Assembly: GCF_902833225.1 (NCBI RefSeq)
Contig: NZ_CADFEI010000001.1
Span: forward strand, 372,001-436,000
DNA: 64,000 nt
Origin: Burkholderia sp. BCC1644
GTDB taxonomy: Bacteria > Pseudomonadota > Gammaproteobacteria > Burkholderiales > Burkholderiaceae
Direction of reading: 5' to 3'
Part shown: positions 9,238 through 18,826 of the stretch, in pieces
How the letters are laid out: every line of letters starts with the position of its first letter
Position numbering within the stretch: the first letter of the stretch is position 1
Notes under the pieces: model-generated
The model's input: the letters and a program-made list of their open reading frames with translations, nothing else
Database searches by the model: none
Told to the model about the DNA's origin: nothing
Translations under genes and position numbers: made by a program

Positions 9238-9744
9238 ATGCCGATCTCCGCGCCCGACCTGATTCGCCAGTTCAACCTGCAACCTCATCCTGAAGGCGGC
9301 TATTTCCGCGAAACCTACCGAGCGACCGATTCGGTCGTGCGTCCGGCCGACGGTGCGCCACGCGCCGCGTCGACCGCGATCTACTACCTGCTATGCGACG
9401 GCGCGTATTCGTCGTGGCACCGGATCCGTTCCGACGAAGTCTGGCATTTCTACGCGGGCGACCCGATCGAAGTGTGGGCGCTCGACGAGCACGACGGGCT
9501 GACGATCCACCGGCTCGGCAACCCGCTCACGCATCCTGGCACGGTGTTCCAGGCGGTCGTGCCGGCCGGGAGCTGGTTCGGCGCGCGCTGCGCGTCGCCC
9601 GAGCATGTCGCGCTCGTGGGCTGCACGGTGGCGCCGGGGTTTGAGTTTTCGGAATTCGAGCTGGCGGATGCGGCCACGCTGGCCGCCGCGTTCCCCGACT
9701 ACGCGGAACACGTCGCCCGGCTCGCGCAGCGCTCCGACGCGTGA
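9238..9744 (+). CDS. Cupin (DUF985) protein
   Basis: A 168-residue protein matching the DUF985 cupin family: LIRQFNLQPHPEGGYFRETYR at the N terminus, then AIYYLL, SSWHRIRSDEVWHFYAG and a late VAPGFEF segment. The two His and the Glu in the WH..S-E-WH stretch are the likely metal or ligand site of the beta-barrel. Substrate is unknown. It stands alone between two intergenic gaps. Confidence 0.85.
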   Translation: MPISAPDLIRQFNLQPHPEGGYFRETYRATDSVVRPADGAPRAASTAIYYLLCDGAYSSWHRIRSDEVWHFYAGDPIEVWALDEHDGLTIHRLGNPLTHPGTVFQAVVPAGSWFGARCASPEHVALVGCTVAPGFEFSEFELADAATLAAAFPDYAEHVARLAQRSDA

Positions 9745-9931
9745 CGGTCACGGCATTGCCATCATTGGCGCGAAGCCCGCGCCGACGGCGTGTGTTCCGC
9801 GCGATCGCGGCCAAACCCGTTTAGAATGCCCGTGATGCACATGGTCGGCCGCGGACGCGCCGCGGCGGCCGTTGCACTGCCGGTCCGACGGCCCCCGTCG
9901 CACGGGCCGCATGTCTTCCAGGAGCGCCGCC

Positions 9932-10957
9932 GTGTGGCACTTTCCCATCGCTATTCCATCGTCGCTCGGCCCGTGGGCCGTGTTCGCGAGCGTGTTGATC
10001 ACGCAGCTCGGCGTGCCGGTGCCGGCCGTGCCGATGCTGATTCTCGGCGGCACGATGGCGGCAATGGGGCAGGCGTCGTGGGTCAGCATGTTCGCGGCGG
10101 CGATCGGCGCGACGATGCTCGCCGATTCGCTGTGGTTCTTCATGGGCCGTACGCGCGGCCGGCGCCTGCTGAACGGCCTCGTCCGCTTCTCGCTGTCGCT
10201 CGACACGACGCTTCGCTTTGCCCGTAACGTATTCGAAAGATACGGCGCGCCGTTGCTCGTGTTGTCCAAGTTCCTGCCGGGCCTCGGCCTCGTGTCGGCG
10301 CCGCTGCTCGGCACGACCGCGATCGGCGTCGGCGTGTTCCTGTTCTGGGATCTGGCCGGCGCGTCGCTGTGGGCCGCGTTCTGGCTGGTCGGCGGCGCGG
10401 CCATTCATGACCAGATCGTCCAGTTCGTGCTGTGGGTGCGCGCGAGCGGCGGCACGATTCTCGACGCGTTCCTCGCGATCTTCATCACGTTCCTGCTGTA
10501 CCGCTGGGTGCGCCGCGTGCAGTTCCGCCGGTATCTCGCGCAGGTGCGCATCTCGCCGCCGCAGCTCGTCGAGATGATGACGTCGGACGAGCCGCCGCTG
10601 ATCTTCGATGCACGGCCGAAGGCGATCCGCGAGCGCGAGCCGTACCGGATCGCCGGCGCGGTGCCGGTCGATCTCGATTCGCCTGACCTGCTCGACCCGG
10701 AACTGCTGAAACGGCCGATCGTCGTCTATTGCGTGTGCCCGAACGAGGCAACGGCCAAGCGCCTGATCGCGAAGATGCAGCGCAAGAAGATGATCCACAA
10801 CATCCGCGCGCTGAAGGGCGGCCTCGATGCGTGGGAAAAGCACGGTTTCCCGGTCGAGCCGATGCCGGCCGATCTCGACGCGTCGCGTTATTTCGTGCGG
10901 CCTGATCACGGTGCGCTCGAAGGCGAATATACGGTGCGCGCGACACTGTCCAAATAA
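9932..10957 (+). CDS. DedA/VTT membrane protein fused to a rhodanese domain
   Basis: The first about 200 residues form a DedA-type (SNARE-associated, VTT) membrane domain: GVPVPAVPMLILGG, FGR-like RYGAPLLVLSKFLPGL and several helices. The last about 110 residues are a rhodanese domain (PPLIFDARPKAIREREPYRIAGAVPV) with the catalytic-loop Cys in VVYCVCPNE. DedA proteins act in lipid-carrier flipping and membrane homeostasis; rhodaneses carry sulfur. I chose GTG 9932 because AGGAG lies 7 bases upstream; ATG 9911 and TTG 9872 are in frame and possible. Confidence 0.8.
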   Translation: MWHFPIAIPSSLGPWAVFASVLITQLGVPVPAVPMLILGGTMAAMGQASWVSMFAAAIGATMLADSLWFFMGRTRGRRLLNGLVRFSLSLDTTLRFARNVFERYGAPLLVLSKFLPGLGLVSAPLLGTTAIGVGVFLFWDLAGASLWAAFWLVGGAAIHDQIVQFVLWVRASGGTILDAFLAIFITFLLYRWVRRVQFRRYLAQVRISPPQLVEMMTSDEPPLIFDARPKAIREREPYRIAGAVPVDLDSPDLLDPELLKRPIVVYCVCPNEATAKRLIAKMQRKKMIHNIRALKGGLDAWEKHGFPVEPMPADLDASRYFVRPDHGALEGEYTVRATLSK

Positions 10958-11399
10958 ATGCGCGCGCGATATCGCGCGCATTCGAATTCCGCTTCCGGTT
11001 TCACGCATGGCGATTTCGTGAAAATCGGCTGGCGTAAAACCTCTGATCCTCCATATAATCCCGCCTGCATATTGCGTGCGCCTGATCGCGCACCTTCGAC
11101 GCGTGTTCGTTCACGCCGAAAGCGATTGATCCCGCTGTCGTCCGTCACGCGCACAGCCGCGTCAGACGGGCCGCACGGGCGTATTCCGTGAAAGGCCCGA
11201 GCCGTTTTCCGGATTGTTCCGGGAAGGACTGATAATCCGCGGCGATTCCCATCGGATTGACGCAGCATCCGCGTCGTTTCTCATTCAGAAAACGGCAGCG
11301 GGGATTATTTCGTTTTCGGTTGCCGAAATTGGCATGAACGGTCGCGCATTGACATCGACACAATGACGGCGGCCCGCTCGCGGCTGCCAGGAGACGGAC
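10958..11399. other. Intergenic region upstream of the permease
   Basis: This 442-bp region starts with an 18-bp palindrome (GCGCGCGAT/ATCGCGCGC, 10962-10979) that may end the upstream transcript. It contains a perfect TATAAT at 11054-11059 without a good -35. From that hexamer a leader of more than 300 nt would precede the permease. I recognise no riboswitch in it. Confidence 0.35.
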
Positions 11400-12782
11400 T
11401 TGAAACAACCAGAAGACCAGCTGCACCGCGGGCTGGAAGAACGGCACATCAACCTGATGGCGCTCGGCGCGACGATCGGCGTCGGCCTGTTCCTCGGCTC
11501 GGCCACCGCGATCCGCACGGCCGGCCCGGCCATCCTGCTGACCTACCTGCTGGGCGGCATCGCGATCTTCCTGATCATGCGCGCACTCGGCGAAATGGCG
11601 ATCACCAATCCGGTCGCCGGCGCCTTCAGCCGCTACGCACGCGACTACCTCGGGCCGCTCGCCGGCTACCTGACCGGCTGGACCTACTGGTTCGTGTGGA
11701 TCGTCACCTGCATGGCGGAAATCACGGCGGTCGGCGTCTACATGCACATGTGGTTCCCCGGCGTGCCGAACTGGATCTGGGCGCTCGCGGCGCTCATGGC
11801 AATGGGCTCGGTGAACTTCATCGCGGTCAAGCTGTACGGCGAATTCGAGTTCTGGTTCGCGCTGATCAAGATCGTCACGATCGTGCTGATGATCATCGGC
11901 GGCGGGCTGATGATCGCGTTCGGCATCGGCAACGGCGGTGTCGCGACCGGCATCTCGAACCTGTGGTCGCACGGCGGCTTCATGCCGAACGGGATCAACG
12001 GCGTGATCGCCGCGCTGCCGATCGTGATGTTCGCGTACCTCGGCGTCGAGATGCTCGGCCTCACGGCCGGCGAAGCGCGCAACCCGGAGAAGTCGCTGAC
12101 GAAGGCCGTGAACTCGGTGTTCTGGCGCGTGCTGATTTTCTACATCGGCGCGCTGTTCGTGATCATGTCGCTCTATCCGTGGGACCAGATCGGCACGCAG
12201 GGCAGCCCGTTCGTGATGACGTTCTCGCGGCTCGGCATTCCGGCCGCCGCCGGCATCATCAACTTCGTCGTGCTGACCGCGGCGCTGTCGTCGTGCAACA
12301 GCGGCCTGTTCAGCACCGCGCGGATGCTCTACAACCTCGCGCAACAGGGCCAGGCGCCGGCCATGCTCGGCCGCGTGAACCGCAGCGGCGTGCCGGTGTA
12401 CGGCGTGATCGTGTCGGTCGCGCTGCTGCTGATCGGCGTGCTGCTCAACTATCTCGCGCCGCAACACGTGTTCACGTGGCTCACGTCGGTATCGACGTTC
12501 GGCGCGATCTGGACGTGGTGCGTGATCCTGATCGCGCAGATGCGTTTTCGCCGCACGCTGTCGGCCGACAAGATCGCGCGCCTGCCGATCCGCGTGCCGT
12601 TCTATCCGCTCGGCTCCTTCGTCGCGCTCGGCTTTCTCGCGCTGGTCGTCGTGCTGATGGCGTTCACGCCCGATACGCGCGTCGCGCTCGTGATCGGGCC
12701 CGTGTGGATCGTGCTGCTCGGCATCGCGTATGCGCTGTTCTACGCGAACCGTCCGGCCGCCTCGGCACCGACGAAGTCGTAA
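11400..12782 (+). CDS. Amino-acid permease (AAT/APC family)
   Basis: A 460-residue transporter with about 12 helices. The N-terminal GLEERHINLMALGATIGVGLF and the RALGEMAITNP segment are diagnostic of the AAT group of the APC superfamily (ProY, CycA, GabP, AroP relatives). These are proton-coupled importers of amino acids in the inner membrane; the precise substrate is not decidable here. The start is TTG 11400 with AGGAG 7 bases upstream. It precedes, but probably is not co-transcribed with, the second universal stress protein. Confidence 0.88.
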   Translation: MKQPEDQLHRGLEERHINLMALGATIGVGLFLGSATAIRTAGPAILLTYLLGGIAIFLIMRALGEMAITNPVAGAFSRYARDYLGPLAGYLTGWTYWFVWIVTCMAEITAVGVYMHMWFPGVPNWIWALAALMAMGSVNFIAVKLYGEFEFWFALIKIVTIVLMIIGGGLMIAFGIGNGGVATGISNLWSHGGFMPNGINGVIAALPIVMFAYLGVEMLGLTAGEARNPEKSLTKAVNSVFWRVLIFYIGALFVIMSLYPWDQIGTQGSPFVMTFSRLGIPAAAGIINFVVLTAALSSCNSGLFSTARMLYNLAQQGQAPAMLGRVNRSGVPVYGVIVSVALLLIGVLLNYLAPQHVFTWLTSVSTFGAIWTWCVILIAQMRFRRTLSADKIARLPIRVPFYPLGSFVALGFLALVVVLMAFTPDTRVALVIGPVWIVLLGIAYALFYANRPAASAPTKS

Positions 12783-12811
12783 GCGGGCCAGGACAGGGAG
12801 CCACGCGATCG

Positions 12812-12852
12812 TTGATCGCGATCATGCGCGGGCAAGCAGGACGACCTATGCT
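12812..12852 (+). promoter_or_regulatory. FNR/ANR class II promoter candidate
   Basis: TTGATCGCGATCAT (12812-12825) matches the FNR consensus TTGAT-N4-ATCAA in 9 of 10 fixed bases. TATGCT at 12847-12852 lies exactly where a -10 element should be for a box centred at -41.5. The next gene is the tandem universal stress protein at 12993. Confidence 0.6.
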
Positions 12853-12992
12853 GAACGAATCGCTTGTCCGCGCTTCGCGTGGCTACCCGCCGATCCCTGC
12901 GACCGCGGCGGCTGCCCGGCCGCCGCGCGCCGCTTCCACGCGAGGCTCCCGCCGTCGTTCCGCGACGGCGCGCACGCACGGAGGCTTTCGCC

Positions 12993-13928
12993 ATGCAGCC
13001 TGCCCATTCCATCCCGACGCTCGCGCGGATCGCGCTGGCGGTCGATCCAACACCCGAATCGCTGTCCGCGGCACGCTACGCCCGCACGCTGCTGCGTCCC
13101 GGCATGCGATTGCGCATCGTCTGCGCAATCGACAACCCGCGCCTCGTCCTGCCCGATATCCCTCGCATCGACGCGCTGCTGACGTCGGCGCGCGAGGACA
13201 TGACGGGCGAAGCGCACGCCATCAACGCGCGGATCGCCGCACTGTTTGCGGACAGCGGCATCGAGGTCGAGCAGGTCGTCGTCGACACGTCGGTCACGGG
13301 CGGCACGGTCGCCGATGCGCTGGTGAACGACACGTCGGCATGGGAGGCGGACGCGCTGGTGGTCGGCGCGAATCCGCATCACGGGCTGCTGCGGCTCGTC
13401 GAAGGCGCGATGTCGGACACGCTGTCGAAGCGCGCGCGCTGCGCGCTGCTGATCGTGCCGGCCGCCTATGCGCGGCCGTCGGACGGCGCGCTGCAGCGGC
13501 TGATGTTCGCGGTCGACGGCAGCGAGCCGTCGCTGCACGCGGCGCGTGTCGGGCTCGGCTTCGCGGCGCCGACGACGTTGCTGTACGCCGCATACGTGAT
13601 CGATCGCGCGGTTCGTCTGACCGATATCGTGCCGGTGCGTGCGCTCGAGGATGCGTACCGTGCGGAGGGCGACGATGCGCTCGCGAAGATCGCGCCGCTG
13701 TTTCATGCGACCGGGAATCCGACCAAGCGCGGTATCGTCGAAACGCGTCCGACCAGCGACGACGTGGCCCATGCGCTGATGCGCGATGCCGTGCACTGGC
13801 GTGCGGAACTGCTGGTGGTCGGCACGCATGGCCGGCGCGGTATCGCGGCCTGGCTGATCGGCAGCGTCGCGCGCCGCGTGGCGCACCTCGCTCAAGTGCC
13901 CGTGCTGCTCGTGCGCGGCGCGGCGTGA
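12993..13928 (+). CDS. Tandem-domain universal stress protein
   Basis: A 311-residue protein with two Usp domains. The first (about 1-150) has VGANPHHGLLRLVEGAMSDTL in place of the standard nucleotide motif, so it is partly degenerate. The second (about 160-311) has the intact GTHGRRGIAAWLIGSVARRV motif. GGAGG precedes the ATG at 12993; the longer frame from 12864 lacks such a site. The FNR-type promoter upstream suggests induction under low oxygen. Confidence 0.85.
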   Translation: MQPAHSIPTLARIALAVDPTPESLSAARYARTLLRPGMRLRIVCAIDNPRLVLPDIPRIDALLTSAREDMTGEAHAINARIAALFADSGIEVEQVVVDTSVTGGTVADALVNDTSAWEADALVVGANPHHGLLRLVEGAMSDTLSKRARCALLIVPAAYARPSDGALQRLMFAVDGSEPSLHAARVGLGFAAPTTLLYAAYVIDRAVRLTDIVPVRALEDAYRAEGDDALAKIAPLFHATGNPTKRGIVETRPTSDDVAHALMRDAVHWRAELLVVGTHGRRGIAAWLIGSVARRVAHLAQVPVLLVRGAA

Positions 13929-13961
13929 ATGGCGCGGCATCGCGCACGAAGCCGGTGTCGA

Positions 13962-13975
13962 TTGACCTGCATCAG
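13962..13975 (+). promoter_or_regulatory. FNR/ANR-like box
   Basis: TTGACCTGCATCAG resembles the TTGAY-N4-ATCAR box of FNR/ANR. No protein gene in the correct position follows on the plus strand; the next strong element is the double hairpin at 14195-14244. Confidence 0.35.
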
Positions 13976-14194
13976 AAACGGCATGCGCATCGCGTGAGAC
14001 AGTAACGGAACATCCGGCGATGGCGATGGTCTGTCGTGCATGTGCGACGACAACCGCGCGTGCACGCAAGCATCGAAACCGCCGATCCGGCAGGTCGCGA
14101 TCGAACGCGCGCACAAGCCGGCACATCGATTTCAGGAGCCGCGCCATCGATTGCATGGCGTGTCATCCACCGAGAACTCTCTGGCACGAGGGTA

Positions 14195-14244
14195 GGCAGC
14201 CGACGGCTGCCTTGGAGGACGGGCGGGGTGCACGCACCCCGTCC
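14195..14244 (+). terminator. Two adjacent strong hairpins
   Basis: The first hairpin is GGCAGCC-GAC-GGCTGCC (14195-14211). The second pairs 14221-14231 with 14234-14244 and contains the perfect GGGGTGC / GCACCCC arms. Only a short pyrimidine stretch follows, so this could be a terminator or a structured RNA end. Confidence 0.4.
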
Positions 14245-14472
14245 GCTTTCCGCCTGGCTGGCCCCGTCGGATCACTTTCCCCGCAGGTATTGTTTTGCAT
14301 GCGGCCGTTCGGAACGGCGCGTATGAGCGCGCGGTCGCATCGAGGCGAACCGCGGCGAAGGTCGAGGCAGGCACGGCGCCGCCGCATTCACGCGACATCG
14401 GCAGTCACGGCGAACGCATCACGGCGCGCAGCCATCGCACGGCCCCGTGCCGTGCGTCGGCTGCGTGCGTGT

Positions 14473-14907
14473 TCAGGTGGTCCGAAGAATCGAGCAGAGG
14501 TCGTGCCGGCGGACGACGCCGCGCCGCACACGCGAGCGCGGGCGCACGACGTGCATCGGCCCGCATGCGCTGCACGTGCGGCTGCGCAGCCGGTTCGCAT
14601 GCGGCCAGCCGGGGCGTGCCTTGCGGCGCGGCTCCGACCCGGCCGGCTCGGCGCGCGCCTGTCGCGCGCCGAGGGCCGCGGCGAACCGCTGCAGCGCGAG
14701 GATCGACCCCGCGACGCTCTGGTACTTCTCGCGGCCGATCTGCCCGTCGAGCGTGACGAGCAGCCCGGCTTCGCGGGCGAGCGCGAGCAGGGTGTCGAGA
14801 TCGTCGGACGGACGATTGCCGGCCGATGCGGTCCGGGCGGGCAGGGCGCGCGCGTTGCCCGCCGCGCGCCGCTGGCCGTCCCGGCCCGGAAAGTTGCGAT
14901 GTGCCAT
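14473..14907 (-). CDS. Small hypothetical protein
   Basis: The ATG at 14907 has AGGAGA at proper spacing. Residues about 35-75 look like a genuine conserved protein: DDLDTLLALAREAGLLVTLD, then GREKYQSVAGSILALQRFAAAL, predicted helical. After about residue 90 the sequence turns into an Arg/Cys-rich tail with shadow-like composition, so the true protein may be shorter or the frame may be disturbed there. No function can be assigned. It lies in the stress-protein region, pointing leftward. Confidence 0.55.
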   Translation of the reverse strand: MAHRNFPGRDGQRRAAGNARALPARTASAGNRPSDDLDTLLALAREAGLLVTLDGQIGREKYQSVAGSILALQRFAAALGARQARAEPAGSEPRRKARPGWPHANRLRSRTCSACGPMHVVRPRSRVRRGVVRRHDLCSILRTT

Positions 14908-15473
14908 GGTTGGTCTCCTGCGCCAGACCCCGCGCGCCTTGCTCGATGGCAGGCTGGGCGATGATCCGGTATGAACGCGTTGTTCATGGCATCAGTATCG
15001 TGTGGCGGCGGCAGGCTGCCAAGCGGCGCGCGCTGAACTCGCTGTCAGGTATTGCGCGGCGCCTATCGGAATCCGCTGACACGCGCCGCGGCGAATTGGC
15101 CGGTCGTCCGGGCCGCAGGCGTTCCGGCGGGTTCGTTCCGACGAATGAACCGGGGGCGCGGAGCGTCGCTTGACGCATGATTTCGGCCGGTCTAAGTTCC
15201 CCACTGCATCGGCGTTGCGCGGCGGTTCCACCGCCCGCCAGTCGGCCGGTGCCGCGCCCCGGGGTGGCGTGGCAGGGCTTCCAGTCTCGTTCGCGGGCAG
15301 TTTGCGCCGCGAATCAAGCGCGGCCGGTTCGGGGACGGATCGGCACGGCGGCACGCAACGTGCCGTTGATCGCGCGCAAATACGTGCCGGCGCATCGCAC
15401 GCCGCGCGGCCGACCAGTCTTTAAGCTTCCAGTGCCGTCGTTTTTTTCTTCCTCGACCGTCAGGAGTCCGTCG
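14908..15473. other. Intergenic region, no gene seen
   Basis: This 566-bp stretch separates the leftward hypothetical gene from the DUF3562 gene. Open frames in it have shadow-like amino-acid usage. A T-run at about 15441-15447 lies shortly before the DUF3562 ribosome site. Confidence 0.4.
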
Positions 15474-15728
15474 ATGTCCAAGGACAATTTGCTCGATTCA
15501 CTCAAGGAAGCCGCCGAACAGCGCGCGATTGGCGCGGATCAGCTGCGTGCGATGCTCGACGATGAAGTGCGTGTGCTGTCGTCCGGCGCACGCGTGCATG
15601 ACTACATCCACGTGTTCGCGATCCGGAACCTGCGCGAACGGATGCGCCAGCGGGACGATTTCGACGCCGACACGCAGGCCGGTGCGGCGCCGGCGGAATC
15701 CGATCCGCGCCCGAGCGTCCGCCTTTGA
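15474..15728 (+). CDS. DUF3562 domain protein
   Basis: An 84-residue protein starting at ATG 15474 with AGGAG 8 bases upstream. The pattern of a helical repeat with E-V-R-V-L-S-S-G-A-R-V-H-D-Y-I followed by IRNLRERMRQR fits DUF3562, a small family with no known function, often found near stress genes in Burkholderia. It is monocistronic, as the chemoreceptor begins 246 bp later. Confidence 0.7.
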   Translation: MSKDNLLDSLKEAAEQRAIGADQLRAMLDDEVRVLSSGARVHDYIHVFAIRNLRERMRQRDDFDADTQAGAAPAESDPRPSVRL

Positions 15729-15974
15729 CAGGCGCTTGCCGCGGCTGACATGGCAGGTCGCCGGTCGCGGCCACATCACGATTGACCCTCTTGCCAGCGG
15801 CGTCTGCCGCTTCGGTTCGCCTGCGTGCGACCTGACGATTCGCCGACAGCCGTCGGCGTCTTTCGTCATATGTTTCATTGAATTGTCACAACGACCTCAA
15901 GTAAGCGCCGCGATTGCCGTTTACCCGGTGAATTCGTCCACCGGGCGTTCGCGCTCCCTTACCGAGTCGTTGCC

Positions 15975-17774
15975 ATGCTCTCGTCCATCCGCGCCCGCAT
16001 CCTCGCCGCGTGCGTCGCCATCGTCGTATTCGCGCTCGTCGCCACCACGCTGATCAACTATTTCATCGCGCACTCGTACAACGACGACGCGATCGACCGC
16101 AACCTGACTTCCGTCGCGAGCGGCCATGTGGTCGGGATCGCCGACTGGGTCGCCACCCGCAGCCGGATGATCGCGTCGCTCCAGGATGCGGCGCTCGCGC
16201 CCGATCCGCTGCCGGTGTTCAAGCAGATGGCCACGGCCGGCGGCTTCACCAACGTGTACGCGGGCTACGCCGACAAGGCGTTCCGCTTCTCCGACCCGAC
16301 CGGCATCCCGCCCGACTACGATCCGACCGGCCGCCCGTGGTACAAGCAGGCCGCGCAGGCCGGCAAGCCGGTCGTCACGCCGCCTTACGTCGATGCCGGC
16401 ACCGGCAACCTCGTCGTCACGTTCGCGGTGCCGATCCTGCGTGACGGCGCGCTGAAGGGCGTCGTCGCCGCGGACGTCGCGATGGACAGCGTGATCGCCA
16501 ACGTGAAGTCGATCCGCCCGACGCCCGCGAGCTTCGGGATGCTGATCGACAGCAGCGGCCACGTCGTCGCGCATCCGGACCCGAAGCTCACGCTGAAGCC
16601 GGTCGCCGACGTGTCGCCCGAACTCGGCGCGACGAGCGCCGCGACGATCGCGGCCGCAACGGCACCCGTCGAGGTGAGCGTCGGCGGCAACGCGAAGCTG
16701 GTGCGTGCGCGGCCGGTGCCGGGCACCGACTGGTACGCGCTGGTGCTGCTCGACAAGACCGAAGCGACGGCCGGCATGCGCTCGCTGCTGACCGCGTCGC
16801 TGATCACGCTGGTCGTGATCGTCGGTGTCGCGTCGCTGATCATCGGCGCGATCACCGCGACCGCGTTCCGTCGCCTGTCGCAGGTGCGCCAGGCGATGGC
16901 CGCGATCGGCTCGGGCGCCGGCGACCTGACGCAGCGCCTGCCGGCCGACGGCCGCGACGAAGTCGCCGACATCGCGCGCTCGTTCAACAGCTTCGTCGAC
17001 AAGCTGAACGACGTGATGCGCGAGATCCGCGACGCGAGCGAATCGGTGCGCACGGCCGCGAACGAGATCGCGGCGGGCAACCAGGACCTGTCGTCGCGTA
17101 CCGAATCGGCCGCGGCGAGCCTCGAGGAAACGGCTGCGTCGATGGAAGAGATCACCGCGACCGTCGGCCAGTCGGCGGCAGCAGCCGGCCAGGCCGACGA
17201 GCGCGCGGCGGCCGCATCGCGGATCGCATCGCACGGCGGGGCGGTCGTGTCGGACGTCGTCGCGACGATGGAGAAGATCGAGGAAGCATCGGGCCGGATC
17301 GGCGACATCATCGGCGTGATCGACGGGATCGCATTCCAGACCAACATCCTCGCGCTGAACGCGGCCGTCGAAGCGGCGCGTGCGGGCGAGCAGGGCCGCG
17401 GCTTCGCGGTCGTCGCGCAGGAAGTGCGCAGCCTCGCGCAACGCAGCGCGCAGGCCGCACGGGAAGTGAAGGTGCTGGTCGAATCGACGGTCGCGAGCGT
17501 GTCGGCCGGCTCCGGGCAGGTGCGCCAGGCCGGCGACACGATGCGCGAGATCGTATCCAACGTGTCGAACGTGACGACCATCATCTCCGAGATCACGCAT
17601 GCGGCGAACGAGCAGACGCGCGGCATCCAGGAAGTGAACCGCGCGGTCACGCAGCTCGATGAAATGGTCCAGCAGAACGCGGCGCTCGTCGAACAGTCGA
17701 CCGCCGCGGCGACCGCACTGCAGTCGCAGGCGAATGCGCTGGCGACGACGGTCGGGCGGTTCAAGGTCGCGTAA
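15975..17774 (+). CDS. Methyl-accepting chemotaxis protein (dCache)
   Basis: A 599-residue chemoreceptor. Membrane helices at about 10-30 and 275-300 flank a periplasmic dCache sensor: the strand with [19 protein letters not shown] and the later [19 protein letters not shown] are typical. A HAMP domain ([21 protein letters not shown]) and the cytoplasmic signalling domain follow; the hairpin tip [23 protein letters not shown] is the CheA/CheW contact. dCache receptors of this kind often sense amino acids. No CheW-binding pentapeptide for CheR is seen at the C terminus. Confidence 0.93.
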   Translation: MLSSIRARILAACVAIVVFALVATTLINYFIAHSYNDDAIDRNLTSVASGHVVGIADWVATRSRMIASLQDAALAPDPLPVFKQMATAGGFTNVYAGYADKAFRFSDPTGIPPDYDPTGRPWYKQAAQAGKPVVTPPYVDAGTGNLVVTFAVPILRDGALKGVVAADVAMDSVIANVKSIRPTPASFGMLIDSSGHVVAHPDPKLTLKPVADVSPELGATSAATIAAATAPVEVSVGGNAKLVRARPVPGTDWYALVLLDKTEATAGMRSLLTASLITLVVIVGVASLIIGAITATAFRRLSQVRQAMAAIGSGAGDLTQRLPADGRDEVADIARSFNSFVDKLNDVMREIRDASESVRTAANEIAAGNQDLSSRTESAAASLEETAASMEEITATVGQSAAAAGQADERAAAASRIASHGGAVVSDVVATMEKIEEASGRIGDIIGVIDGIAFQTNILALNAAVEAARAGEQGRGFAVVAQEVRSLAQRSAQAAREVKVLVESTVASVSAGSGQVRQAGDTMREIVSNVSNVTTIISEITHAANEQTRGIQEVNRAVTQLDEMVQQNAALVEQSTAAATALQSQANALATTVGRFKVA

Positions 17775-17803
17775 CCGCAGCCTGGCGACGCGGCCGCACT
17801 GCC

Positions 17804-18826
17804 TCAGGAGCGGCCGCCGTCGCGCATCAGCGCGAGCCGGTTGTAGAGCGTTTTCAGGCTGATGCCGAGCGCCTTGGCTGCGCGCGGCTTGTTGCCGTCG
17901 AAGTAACGCAGCGTCGCCGCGATGAAGCGTTGCTGCGCGTGGTGGAGTGTCGCGCCGAGCGGCAGCGCCATCGCGCTGTCCGACGTACGGTCGGGCGGCA
18001 TCGGCTGCTTCGGCAGCGCGACGTCGATGCCTTCGTCCGACAGGATGTACGCGCGCTCGATCGTGTTGTGCAGCTCGCGCACGTTGCCGGGCCACGAGTA
18101 CGCGCGGAGCGCCGCGATCGCCGCGTCGGTCAGCCGCTTGTGCGAGCGGTGCCGCGCGTTCAGCGTGTCGACGAATTCCCGCGCGATCGTCTCGACGTCA
18201 TCGTCGCGCTGGCGCAGCGGCGGCACGTACAGCGCGAACGCGGCGAGCCGGTAGAACAGATCCTCGCGCAGCCGGCCGTCGCGCACGGCGTCGGCCGGGT
18301 TGTGGCGCGTGGCCGACACGATGCGCACGTCGAGCGGAATCGGCTCGGTGCCGCCCACGCGCACGATCGCATTCGACTCGATCGCCCGCAGCAGCTTCAC
18401 CTGCAGCGCCGCGGGCATTTCGGCGATCTCGTCGAGCAGCAGCGTGCCGCCGCGCGCGGCCTCGAAGAAGCCTTCGCGCTGCGCGATCGCGCCGGTGAAA
18501 CTGCCTTTCTCGTGCCCGAACAGTTGCGACTCCGCGATATCGGGCGGGATCGCGCCGCAATTCACGGGCACGAACGGGCCGTCGCGCCGCGCACTGAGAT
18601 CGTGCAGCCGGCGCGCGACGATATCCTTGCCGACCCCGCTTTCGCCGGCAATCATCACGCTGGCGCGGGTCGGTGCGATCTTCTCGATGCGGCCGAGCAG
18701 CGTGCGCATCGCAGAGGACCGGCCGGACAGCCGGCGGCCGTCTGCGCGCTGCTTCGACCGGTTTGCGGTTTCACCCATCGTCGTTAGCGGGCCGTTTTGA
18801 AAATCGGCATCACGCGGTCCGTTCAT
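17804..18826 (-). CDS. Sigma-54-dependent activator without receiver domain
   Basis: The central AAA+ domain carries Walker A GESGVGKD, the sigma-54 contact loop as GSFTGA (usual form GAFTGA), Walker B TLLLDEIAEMP and the arginine-finger region. A Fis-type helix-turn-helix closes the protein (RAAKALGISLKTLYNRLAL). The N-terminal part is short and has no receiver, PAS or GAF domain, so activity is probably set by a partner or by expression. Start is uncertain: ATG 18826 or ATG 18778; the AAA+ domain begins after both. Confidence 0.85.
   Translation of the reverse strand: MNGPRDADFQNGPLTTMGETANRSKQRADGRRLSGRSSAMRTLLGRIEKIAPTRASVMIAGESGVGKDIVARRLHDLSARRDGPFVPVNCGAIPPDIAESQLFGHEKGSFTGAIAQREGFFEAARGGTLLLDEIAEMPAALQVKLLRAIESNAIVRVGGTEPIPLDVRIVSATRHNPADAVRDGRLREDLFYRLAAFALYVPPLRQRDDDVETIAREFVDTLNARHRSHKRLTDAAIAALRAYSWPGNVRELHNTIERAYILSDEGIDVALPKQPMPPDRTSDSAMALPLGATLHHAQQRFIAATLRYFDGNKPRAAKALGISLKTLYNRLALMRDGGRS

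Noticed and set aside
14036-14326. Plus-strand frame of 96 residues after the FNR-like box
   Set aside because: No ribosome site and Arg/His-rich shadow composition; the region looks more like a structured RNA or non-coding DNA.
16385-17764. Long minus-strand open frame opposite the chemoreceptor
   Set aside because: Shadow of the MCP gene: Ser/Ala-rich, no ribosome site.
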